This document shows, in pieces, positions 1 to 6,058 of a DNA stretch of 8,296 nt. The stretch is taken from assembly GCA_007116205.1 (NCBI GenBank), contig SKIY01000120.1:1-8296 (forward strand), given 5' to 3'. Within the stretch, counting starts at the first letter, position 1, and every line of letters begins with the position of its first letter. The DNA is from Candidatus Izemoplasma sp. GTDB lineage: Bacteria; Bacillota_I; Bacilli_A; Izemoplasmatales; Izemoplasmataceae. The position numbers were made by a program, and so were the translations under genes. The notes below the pieces were generated by a model. It was given only the letters and a program-made list of their open reading frames with translations, had not been told where the DNA came from and ran no database searches.

Positions 1-892
1 GTTCTAATTCTTCAAGTAATTGCGGTTTATTTTTTACTGATAATACTGTTTCTATGGTGTGCTTTTGTTCGGTAAATCGTTGTTTTTGATAATGTTTCAT
101 TTTACCATATATCAAGTCTTTTTGGTAGTAAATCATAATGTCAAGCAACAACTCATAGTCTTCTGTTTTTTTGATGATACCGAAGATTTCTTTTTCAAAA
201 GTCAGGATTAATGACTCTTTACGTGCGATGGTTTCATATAGGGTGTAGACAATATCTAAAATATCGTAAAGATTTTCTTGGTTTAAAAACTGCTCTGCAG
301 CTAGGGTAGTGTGATGCATGCTTGAAGCAATGCTAGCAAGTGAAGACTCAAATCCATTGTCAATAAGTTCTTCGTATATAACTTTTTCTGATAACGTATG
401 AAATTGTATTTTTTGACTTCTTGACCGAATCGTTGGTAATAATTTACTACTGTTAGTGGTAAGCAGTAGTGCATAAATGTTGGGATGGGGTTCTTCTAAA
501 AATTTTAGTAATGCATTCGAAGCATGTGCATTCATAGTATCTGCTTCTTCAATAATATAGATCTTAGCCCCTTCTTCAAGCGCGGTTTTATTAAACTCCA
601 CTTGGAGGGATTTAATCGCATCTTTCGTAATGGTATTTCGTGTTGGTTTGATTACATAGACATTAGAATGGGTTAGATGATTGATGCGTTTGCATGTTTT
701 ACAAGCACCACATGGCTTTTCGGTATCTGATTCACAAAGAAGCATCGATGCAAAAAAAAGTGCAGTGTCAAATTTCTTTGTGCCTGCCTCTCCTTCAAAT
801 ATATACGCGTGTGCTAAACGATTCTTCTGATAGCTATTATAAAGGATTCGTATGTTTTCTGGTTGTGCTTCTTTTAATATATCAAAACGCAT
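1..892 (-). CDS. holB: DNA polymerase III subunit delta prime (partial, 3' end beyond window)
   Basis: The minus-strand frame from ATG at 890-892 stays open for 297 codons to the left edge with no stop, so the C-terminus is missing. HolB is a clamp-loader subunit that helps place the sliding clamp on DNA; it has the AAA+ fold but does not hydrolyse ATP. Visible signs are a degenerate P-loop near residues 34-41 (GEAGTKKF, lacking the GK[ST] ending), a four-cysteine zinc module (C53, C61, C64, C67, in PCGACKTC), a Walker B-like IYIIEEAD at 111-118, the clamp-loader motif SNALLKFLEEP near 125-135, and LPTIRSRSQ near 152-160 in the sensor 1 region. The usual family length of about 310-330 residues means little is missing. 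The gene lies 13 bp after tmk, and its site AAAGGTG (901-907) overlaps the tmk stop codon. DnaX was considered, but the broken P-loop and the tmk neighbour favour HolB. Confidence 0.93.
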   Translation of the reverse strand, partial: MRFDILKEAQPENIRILYNSYQKNRLAHAYIFEGEAGTKKFDTALFFASMLLCESDTEKPCGACKTCKRINHLTHSNVYVIKPTRNTITKDAIKSLQVEFNKTALEEGAKIYIIEEADTMNAHASNALLKFLEEPHPNIYALLLTTNSSKLLPTIRSRSQKIQFHTLSEKVIYEELIDNGFESSLASIASSMHHTTLAAEQFLNQENLYDILDIVYTLYETIARKESLILTFEKEIFGIIKKTEDYELLLDIMIYYQKDLIYGKMKHYQKQRFTEQKHTIETVLSVKNKPQLLEELE

Positions 893-905
893 CTATACCA
901 CACCT

Positions 906-1526
906 TTAAATAATTTCTTGAATTAATTGTAATGCTTTCTTAACAACCGCTTCTAATGGAAGGGTCCCATCAATGACTTTTATGCGTTCGGGAAATTTTT
1001 TAATTAACTGTTTATATCCATCATAAACTTTTTCATGAAATTCTAGTGTTTCTAAATCGAGACGATCAACACCTCGACCGTTTGAAAACACGCGGTTTAA
1101 TCCGATTTTAGGTGGTACATCAATAAACAATGTTAAATCAGGTAAACAATCGTTTATTGCAAACTTGTTTATATGATATACTGCTTCAAACCCTAAATCC
1201 CGACCGAAACCTTGGTACGCTAAACTAGAATCAACAAAACGATCGCATAAAACAACCTTACCTTTAGATAGGGCTGGCCAAATAACTTCAACGATATGTT
1301 GGCGTCTAGATGCTGCATAAAGAAGCGCTTCAGTGCGCGCGTCCATTTCGGTGTTGTCGACATGTAAAATAATCTCACGTATCGCTTCACTTATACGTAC
1401 ACCACCCGGTTCCCGCGTGGTGATGCTTTCTATATTGTTCTGTTTTAATACTTCTAAAACAGCTTTAATGACAGATGTTTTTCCGGAACCCTCAGGACCT
1501 TCGAAGGTTATAAATTTGCTTTGCAT
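906..1526 (-). CDS. tmk: Thymidylate (dTMP) kinase
   Basis: Phosphorylates dTMP to dTDP with ATP in the cytoplasm, an essential step of dTTP synthesis. The 206-residue protein has the P-loop GPEGSGKT at 10-17, the family signature TREPGG at 37-42, the dTMP-pocket motif TEALLYAASRRQH at 65-77 and DRFVDSSLAYQG at 95-106. The basic segment NRVFSNGRGVDR lies in the LID region. I chose ATG 1524-1526 because the site AAAGGAAG (1535-1542) lies 8 nt upstream and the length fits the family (about 205-213). The same frame is open further upstream to an ATG at 1595, but that would add 23 residues before the conserved MxxKFITFEG start. tmk is followed 13 bp later by holB, a common Firmicutes pairing, though the small genes often found between them (darA/yaaQ, yaaR) are absent. 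Confidence 0.96.
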   Translation of the reverse strand: MQSKFITFEGPEGSGKTSVIKAVLEVLKQNNIESITTREPGGVRISEAIREIILHVDNTEMDARTEALLYAASRRQHIVEVIWPALSKGKVVLCDRFVDSSLAYQGFGRDLGFEAVYHINKFAINDCLPDLTLFIDVPPKIGLNRVFSNGRGVDRLDLETLEFHEKVYDGYKQLIKKFPERIKVIDGTLPLEAVVKKALQLIQEII

Positions 1527-1534
1527 AATTGTCA

Positions 1535-1542
1535 CTTCCTTT
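1535..1542 (-). promoter_or_regulatory. Ribosome binding site of tmk
   Basis: AAAGGAAG on the minus strand, 8 nt before the ATG at 1524-1526. It fixes the tmk start there and argues against the longer reading from 1595, which has no comparable site in front of it. Confidence 0.75.
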
Positions 1543-1554
1543 ACTCTTTCATAT

Positions 1555-1563
1555 ATTATCGCA
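1555..1563 (-). promoter_or_regulatory. Possible promoter of tmk-holB (extended -10)
   Basis: On the minus strand TGC-GATAAT (hexamer at 1555-1560, TG at 1562-1563) resembles an extended -10 element and lies 28 bp before the tmk ATG. No convincing -35 stands at 16-18 bp; a TTGATA box is present but about 23 bp away. The region is AT-rich, so chance matches are likely. It is the best candidate in the tmk leader, but weak. Confidence 0.35.
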
Positions 1564-1604
1564 TATTTACTGTTATTTTTAAATATCAATTTCATTTTGA
1601 TTTC

Positions 1605-1629
1605 CTAGTTATGGTATAATAATAACTAG
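1605..1629. promoter_or_regulatory. Perfect interrupted palindrome over the znuC-like promoter; putative operator
   Basis: The arms CTAGTTAT (1605-1612) and ATAACTAG (1622-1629) are exact reverse complements separated by 9 nt. The spacer contains most of the -10 hexamer (1615-1620), so a dimer bound here would block RNA polymerase. It precedes a metal-type ABC transporter, and such operons are usually controlled by Zur, AdcR, MntR or TroR-type metal-sensing repressors whose sites are inverted repeats at the promoter. Each arm shares the TAACTAGT-like core seen in the AdcR consensus TTAACNRGTTAA, but the match is partial and the spacing differs. The regulator is not identified. Confidence 0.5.
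1612..1620 (+). promoter_or_regulatory. Extended -10 promoter of the metal ABC transporter cassette
   Basis: TGG-TATAAT: a perfect -10 hexamer at 1615-1620 preceded by the extended-10 TG at 1612-1613. No good -35 box occurs at 16-18 bp, which is acceptable for an extended -10 promoter. Transcription would begin near 1627, leaving a leader of about 24 nt before the ATG at 1651. That start point lies at or just before the upstream in-frame ATG at 1633, which would leave it almost no leader and no ribosome site. Confidence 0.75.
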
Positions 1630-1634
1630 TCTAT

Positions 1635-1641
1635 GAAGGGA
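1635..1641 (+). promoter_or_regulatory. Ribosome binding site of the znuC-like gene
   Basis: GAAGGGA, 9 nt before ATG 1651-1653. It overlaps the alternative ATG at 1633, so it cannot serve that one and decides the start in favour of 1651. Confidence 0.7.
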
Positions 1642-1650
1642 CGTACACTT

Positions 1651-2313
1651 ATGCGTATAAATGTTAACAATTTGTCGTTTGGATATGACTACAGAACCGT
1701 ACTAAAAGACGTTTCTTTCAAATTAGAAAGCGGCGATTTTTTAGTTATCATCGGTAATAACGGAAGTGGTAAAAGCACACTGATTAAGTGTTTGTTAGGA
1801 ATTAATAAGGTTCCAAACAAAAAAATCTATTTAGACGATATAAACATTAACGATTACCGTAGATGGATAAACATCGGTTATGTCCCTCAAAAGTTTGATG
1901 ATTTTAATTATGAGTTTCCTATTACGGTCAATGAAATATTATCCGTTTCAAAATATGGTAAAATCACTGAAGATGAGCGGTTAATCTGGCTGGATAAATT
2001 AGGTATTTTAGAATTGCAAAATGAAAATATCAATAATTTAAGTGGCGGACAATTACAACGTGTTTTTATTGTAAGAGCCTTGGTAAATAAACCGAAATTA
2101 TTGATCCTTGATGAACCGACTGTTGGTGTTGATAGTACAAATATTGAACGGTTTTATAACACCATAAATGATCTCAATAAAATGGGTGTGACCGTCATTT
2201 TAATTACCCATGATATTAAATCTAGTAAAGCGAATTTTTCTCATATTATGCATCTGTATAACGGTACGGCTGTGATGAAAAAAATTGATCGTAATGTGGG
2301 TGATTCCTCATGA
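1651..2313 (+). CDS. Metal-type ABC transporter ATP-binding protein (ZnuC/AdcC/MntB-like)
   Basis: Cytoplasmic ATPase of an ABC importer, probably for zinc or manganese. In its 220 residues all the catalytic motifs are present: Walker A GNNGSGKST at 35-43, Q-loop YVPQKF around Q80, signature LSGGQLQR at 130-137, Walker B LLILDEPTVGVD at 150-161 and switch histidine H187 in LITHDI. The family is inferred mainly from its partner, a clear ABC-3 metal permease that starts inside this gene's stop codon (ATGA overlap at 2310-2313). The protein is somewhat shorter than many relatives (about 230-250). ATG 1651 was chosen over an in-frame ATG at 1633 because of the GAAGGGA site and the transcription start expected near 1627. 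The stop is TGA followed at once by another in-frame TGA. Substrate (Zn, Mn or Fe) cannot be told from the ATPase. Confidence 0.9.
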   Translation: MRINVNNLSFGYDYRTVLKDVSFKLESGDFLVIIGNNGSGKSTLIKCLLGINKVPNKKIYLDDININDYRRWINIGYVPQKFDDFNYEFPITVNEILSVSKYGKITEDERLIWLDKLGILELQNENINNLSGGQLQRVFIVRALVNKPKLLILDEPTVGVDSTNIERFYNTINDLNKMGVTVILITHDIKSSKANFSHIMHLYNGTAVMKKIDRNVGDSS

Positions 2314-3197
2314 TGATTGCGATGAGTTTTTTCCGCGCTATTGTTGAGCGGGAGTTTATGCAATTTGCGTTAATCACTGGATTACTAATCGGTTTTTTAG
2401 CGCCTTTAATTGGGTCATTCGTGGTGATTCGGAGATTAAGTTTGATTGCTGATACGCTTTCACATTTTAGTTTAGCTGGTATAGCGATTGGTTTATACTT
2501 CATTAATATTTTAGGTGTTGGCTTTTTAAGTGATCCATTATATCTAGGCATGTTGTTTGCGGTGATTGGATCACTAATTATTGAGTTGTTGCGAAACTAC
2601 TACAAAAATTATAAAGAGATTTCTATGCCCATCGTTATTAGTTTAGGAACTGCACTGAGCGCTTTATTTATTTCTTTAAGCGGTGGTTTTACTTCAAGTG
2701 TATACAATTATTTATTTGGAAGCATCTTAACGGTTGGTCGTGTTTTTACATTTATTATCATTGGGGTTACTATTTTGATTTCTGGTTTGTTAGTGGTATT
2801 TTATAAACAAATGGTAATCATTAGTTTTGATGAATCTTACGCTAAGTTATTAGGGATTAGAGTAAATATATTCCAGTTTTTTACAACGATTATATTAGCG
2901 TTGGTTGTCAGTTTATCTATTGAAACAGTGGGTGTTTTGTTGGTTTCTAGTTTAATGATTATACCTGTTGCAGCCGCAATGAAAATAGGTAAGAGTTTTA
3001 AAAACACTCTGTTTTTAGCTATAATTTTCAGTGAAATCAGTGTCGTAATGGGATTGTGGTTATCGTTTGAATTGAGTTTTCCTTCAGGGGCTACAATCGT
3101 CTTATTTAATATTTCCATATTCTTAGTTGTGATTATTTTAAGAAGATTGATAAAACGTAAAAATTTACGTGATAACGAAAGTGAAGCGTTGCTTTAA
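2310..3197 (+). CDS. Metal-type ABC transporter permease (ZnuB/AdcB-like, ABC-3 family)
   Basis: Integral membrane channel subunit of the same importer, 295 residues with about eight or nine hydrophobic helices (for example near 19-40, 55-73, 79-94, 107-124, 142-165, 187-222, 233-252 and 261-277). Family landmarks are VIRRLSLIADTLSHFSLAG at 39-57, DESYAKLLGI at 174-183, ETVGVLLVSSLMIIPVAAA at 205-223 and PSGATIVL near 258-265. The DTLSHxSLAG form is, to my memory, closer to zinc-type (AdcB/ZnuB) than manganese-type permeases, so zinc is the favoured but unproven substrate. Translation is coupled to the ATPase through the ATGA overlap; a second ATG follows directly at 2313 and a third at 2322, and only a weak GTGGGTGA precedes them. 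No solute-binding protein gene follows: the cassette ends in a terminator shared with truA. Confidence 0.92.
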   Translation: MMIAMSFFRAIVEREFMQFALITGLLIGFLAPLIGSFVVIRRLSLIADTLSHFSLAGIAIGLYFINILGVGFLSDPLYLGMLFAVIGSLIIELLRNYYKNYKEISMPIVISLGTALSALFISLSGGFTSSVYNYLFGSILTVGRVFTFIIIGVTILISGLLVVFYKQMVIISFDESYAKLLGIRVNIFQFFTTIILALVVSLSIETVGVLLVSSLMIIPVAAAMKIGKSFKNTLFLAIIFSEISVVMGLWLSFELSFPSGATIVLFNISIFLVVIILRRLIKRKNLRDNESEALL

Positions 3198-3227
3198 AAA
3201 ATGCCAACCTAATTGTTGGCATTTTTT
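3196..3227. terminator. Bidirectional intrinsic terminator between the metal permease gene and truA
   Basis: The arms AAAAAATGCCAAC (3196-3208) and GTTGGCATTTTTT (3215-3227) are a perfect 13-bp inverted repeat around a 6-nt loop. The GC-bearing stem is TGCCAAC/GTTGGCA, followed by six T's on each strand, so it can stop transcripts from both convergent units. Both stop codons fall in it: the permease TAA (3195-3197) overlaps the left A-tract, and the truA TAA (minus strand, 3226-3228) overlaps the right T-tract. Confidence 0.93.
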
Positions 3228-4227
3228 ATTGATAATGTATTTTTGCTAAATAAAGTCCTTCTGGTGGTGCTAACAGTTTTGGTGTATCGGCACTCGGGTT
3301 ATCGAGCGCTCTTTTTATTGTTTTGTTTTGGTGATTGAGATCATGTAAGACTTTGCCGATAATCATCCGTACCATGTGTCTTAAAAACCCGTTTCCAGTT
3401 ATTTCAATAATTGTGTGTTTATCTTGAGAGACTGCTACTGCATTATAAATGGTTCGCAACGTTTTTTTGTCTTCTGATTTTGCAAAACTTGCAAAATCAT
3501 GGGTGCCAATAAATGGCTGTAAGGTGTTGCTAAGTTCGTTGAGATTAAAACCCTCTCGGTATACACTATAATTAGCTTTAAAGGGATCCCTATAATGATG
3601 AAAATGGTATTGATATGTTTTGCTTATAGTGTCGTAACGGGCATGAAAAACTGCAGGGACTTGTTTTGCAGATATCACATGTATTGTATTCGGCAACATG
3701 TCGTTGAGAAGTGTTTTTAATTTTAATGGTGTTAATGTGTTAGGGCAATCAAAGTGTACAACTTGATGCAAGGCGTGAACTGAGGCATCTGTACGTGATG
3801 CAGGATGTATAGTAATTATTTGTTGGTAAAGATGTTTTAATACAGATTCTAGTTCGTTTTGCACTGTATTTTTATGATTTTGTCGCTGGAAACCTTTAAA
3901 CTGCGTCCCGTCATAACTTAAGTCACAACGTATACGGATTGTTTCACGCGGTGTCTTTATCATATAAATGCTTTCGATGGTATGCCCATGGTGTTTAATT
4001 TTCATCATGATGTCGTTATGGTTGTGTTTCCCTTCAATAATAATGTAACTTAAATATTGATATATCTTATCGAAAGTAAACAAATGTTCTTCAAAGAAAG
4101 CGACCCCTGCTTCATATGCTAAAATCGTTTCTTTATATGGGTGTTTTATTTTTATTGACTTGGCAAAGTGATGCGTGATTTTTTCTGGCGTGTTAGATGC
4201 TTTGTATCTCTTTAAAATATCTAGCAT
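3226..4227 (-). CDS. truA: tRNA pseudouridine(38-40) synthase with an N-terminal extension
   Basis: Converts uridines 38-40 of the tRNA anticodon arm to pseudouridine. The TruA core starts near residue 96: RCDLSYDGTQFKGFQRQ at 100-116, the active-site segment ASRTDASVHAL at 143-153 with catalytic D147, FHARYDTISKTYQY at 194-207, GTHDFASF at 241-248, GNGFLRHMVRMIIG at 278-291 and PPEGLYLAKIHY to the end. At 333 residues it is about 90 longer than usual (about 245-250). The extra N-terminus is rich in H, K and I and I do not recognise it. ATG 4225-4227 overlaps the ecfT stop (TAATG), with only a weak GGTGA upstream, so coupling to ecfT is likely. An internal ATG at 3961-3963 (M89) would give exactly 245 residues but has no good ribosome site. 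The usual GVHA after the catalytic Asp reads SVHA here. It is the last gene of the ecf operon. Confidence 0.93.
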   Translation of the reverse strand: MLDILKRYKASNTPEKITHHFAKSIKIKHPYKETILAYEAGVAFFEEHLFTFDKIYQYLSYIIIEGKHNHNDIMMKIKHHGHTIESIYMIKTPRETIRIRCDLSYDGTQFKGFQRQNHKNTVQNELESVLKHLYQQIITIHPASRTDASVHALHQVVHFDCPNTLTPLKLKTLLNDMLPNTIHVISAKQVPAVFHARYDTISKTYQYHFHHYRDPFKANYSVYREGFNLNELSNTLQPFIGTHDFASFAKSEDKKTLRTIYNAVAVSQDKHTIIEITGNGFLRHMVRMIIGKVLHDLNHQNKTIKRALDNPSADTPKLLAPPEGLYLAKIHYQ

Positions 4228-5198
4228 TATGTCACCACACGAACGGCAATACTACCGATTAGAATTATAATACTCGTCACCAAAGAGATCGTATCTAAGC
4301 GACTCCAAAATAGTTGATGCAGTCTTGTTCGAGTCGCACCTGGGACAAAACAGCGTGCTTCCATTGCGTTTGCTAACTCGTCACTTCTTTTGAATGAGAT
4401 GATAAACATTGGTACGAGCAAAGAAATTATTTGCATCACTTTATCTTTAAGTTTACCTTCTGAGAAATCAACGCCACGACTAGCTTGTGCGAGCATAATT
4501 TTGTTTGCCTCATCCAGTAGGGTAGGAATATATCGGAGACTAATAGAAATAATCATTGCCATTTCTTCTGTATTTATACGAAGGTATTTGAGTGGTTTCA
4601 TGACTGCTTCTAATCCTAAATTCAAATCCGTTGGTTTTGTTGATAGTGTAAGCACGGTCGAGAGTGTCACAATTATTATCAATCGCATCATGATAAAAAA
4701 CCCTATCATTAGTGCATCTTCATGAACAACAAGCTGTCTTGTAGCAAATATAGGTCCTAATGTAAGTTGATTTAAAACTGTAATGATAGCAATAATCATT
4801 AGGATTAAATAGATGAATTTAGCTTTAATAAAGCGTTTTGTGTACATCCAAAAAACAACAATAGCCACAATCACTGCAATATTAAGAAATGAATAATTTA
4901 ACGTCCAAGCTTGAAGTTCTGGTCCTGTTTTATTAAATAGAATCTGAAAAACAAATGTAAATAATAGTAAAAACATTAACGGGCGCAATCCTAAATAAAC
5001 ACGTTTAATGCTTATTTTACCAATCAGTAGTAAGATTAAAATGAGTCCTAAACCGACAAACATCATTTCAAATGCTTCCCGAGGAATCATAAAAACAGCG
5101 ACCATTAGAACAATTAAGGCGATAATTTTTGTTCGAGGATCCATCCGGTAAAGAAAACTATTACCAGGGATATACCGTCCTATTACAATATTTTTCAT
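4227..5198 (-). CDS. ecfT: ECF transporter transmembrane (T) component
   Basis: Membrane scaffold of a group II energy-coupling factor transporter; it links the EcfA1-EcfA2 ATPases to interchangeable vitamin-binding S components. Landmarks are the N-terminus with GNSFLYRMDPRTK at 12-24, TKPTDLNLGLEAVMKPLK at 187-204, SISLRYIPTLLDEA at 218-231, and the two coupling motifs SRG (240-242, in AQASRGVDF) and ARC (281-283, in MEARCF). At 323 residues it is longer than the usual 265 or so. The excess is between about 100 and 155, where two extra hydrophobic helices (about 104-119 and 127-146) are inserted before FMMRL-type helix 163-185. Its ATG overlaps the ecfA2 stop as ATGA, with AAGGCGGTG as ribosome site; its TAA overlaps truA by one base. 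Confidence 0.94.
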   Translation of the reverse strand: MKNIVIGRYIPGNSFLYRMDPRTKIIALIVLMVAVFMIPREAFEMMFVGLGLILILLLIGKISIKRVYLGLRPLMFLLLFTFVFQILFNKTGPELQAWTLNYSFLNIAVIVAIVVFWMYTKRFIKAKFIYLILMIIAIITVLNQLTLGPIFATRQLVVHEDALMIGFFIMMRLIIIVTLSTVLTLSTKPTDLNLGLEAVMKPLKYLRINTEEMAMIISISLRYIPTLLDEANKIMLAQASRGVDFSEGKLKDKVMQIISLLVPMFIISFKRSDELANAMEARCFVPGATRTRLHQLFWSRLDTISLVTSIIILIGSIAVRVVT

Positions 5199-6058
5199 TT
5201 TAACACCGCCTTCAACTGTGTAAATAATTCTGTCTCGTTACGTGGTTTTTTAGGCAGTTTTAGATTTAAATCCGTTTCTATTTGATTGATTAAGTGTAAT
5301 AAATCTGGTACATCTAAATTCCAGTTCTCAATATTCTTCTTCGTGAAAAGTTCTATCGGATCACCATCATATACAAGATAGCTATCACGCATAACAAGAA
5401 CCCTTTTAGCGTATTCATATACTGTGTTCATATCATGGGTGATAATAATAATGGTTTTATTTAATTTAGTATGGATGTTATAAAACACGTCTAGTAACGC
5501 GTTTCTCCCTAAAGGGTCAAGTCCACTCGTAGGTTCATCCAAAATCAATATATCTGGTTCCATTGCTAAAATACCGGCGATGCTGACACGTTTTTTCTCC
5601 CCACCAGATAAATTAAACGGACTTCGACTTAAATAACTTTCGTCTAAACCAACGACTTTAATAACATTTTTCGCTCTTTCAATAGCAGTTTTTTCATCTA
5701 CTCCAAAGTTTTTTGGTCCGAAAATAATATCTTTAAGAATTGTTTCTTCAAACAGTTGATATTCAGGAAACTGAAACACCAACCCTACTTGTTGTCTAAT
5801 CGGGTTAAGTTTTACACGTTTCTTTTTAACGTTTTCGCGATTGATTTTTACACCAAAAATCTCAACATCTCCACTGAGTGGTGTTAACAATGCATTCATG
5901 TGCTGAACGAGTGTTGTTTTGCCGCTTCCCGTTTCACCAATCAAAGTAATGAATTCACCTTCTGCTTTGATATTTAAAGTGATATTTGACAGGGCTAAAT
6001 ATGCTTTATTATCATTTCCTTGATATTTGAAGTCTACCTTTTTAAACTTAATTGCCAT
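5195..6058 (-). CDS. ecfA2: ECF transporter ATP-binding protein A2
   Basis: One half of the heterodimeric ATPase that powers the ECF module; 287 residues. Motifs: Walker A GETGSGKTT at 41-49, Q-loop VFQFPEYQLFE at 94-104 (the form typical of EcfA2), signature LSGGEKKR at 150-157, Walker B DILILDEPTSGLDP at 169-182 and switch histidine H208 in ITHDM. The C-terminal region after about 235 is the ECF-specific extension that contacts its partner. The start at 6056-6058 lies 25 bp inside the end of ecfA1, with GAGG (6067-6070) 8 nt upstream, so translation is probably coupled. The stop is TGA, overlapping the ecfT ATG. Position as second ATPase gene and the FPEYQLF motif separate it from ecfA1. 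Confidence 0.95.
   Translation of the reverse strand: MAIKFKKVDFKYQGNDNKAYLALSNITLNIKAEGEFITLIGETGSGKTTLVQHMNALLTPLSGDVEIFGVKINRENVKKKRVKLNPIRQQVGLVFQFPEYQLFEETILKDIIFGPKNFGVDEKTAIERAKNVIKVVGLDESYLSRSPFNLSGGEKKRVSIAGILAMEPDILILDEPTSGLDPLGRNALLDVFYNIHTKLNKTIIIITHDMNTVYEYAKRVLVMRDSYLVYDGDPIELFTKKNIENWNLDVPDLLHLINQIETDLNLKLPKKPRNETELFTQLKAVLK

Noticed and set aside
694..909. Short plus-strand frame opposite the start of holB
   Set aside because: holB on the other strand is clear from its zinc module and clamp-loader motifs; the plus-strand translation shows nothing recognisable.
1527..1595. Longer tmk reading with an ATG at 1595
   Set aside because: It adds 23 residues before the conserved start, has no ribosome site, and would include the likely promoter and the AAAGGAAG site that serves ATG 1526.
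1633..1650. Earlier ATG for the znuC-like ATPase at 1633
   Set aside because: The expected transcription start is near 1627 and the only ribosome site (GAAGGGA) overlaps this ATG, so it can serve only the ATG at 1651.
2246..3118. Minus-strand frames opposite the metal permease
   Set aside because: They mirror the hydrophobic codons of a clear ABC-3 permease and have no start signals of their own.
1651..6058. Mycoplasma code with TGA as tryptophan
   Set aside because: The ATPase gene and ecfA2 end at TGA exactly where the next gene begins (ATGA overlaps), and tryptophans in conserved positions are TGG. Reading through TGA would give nonsense tails.
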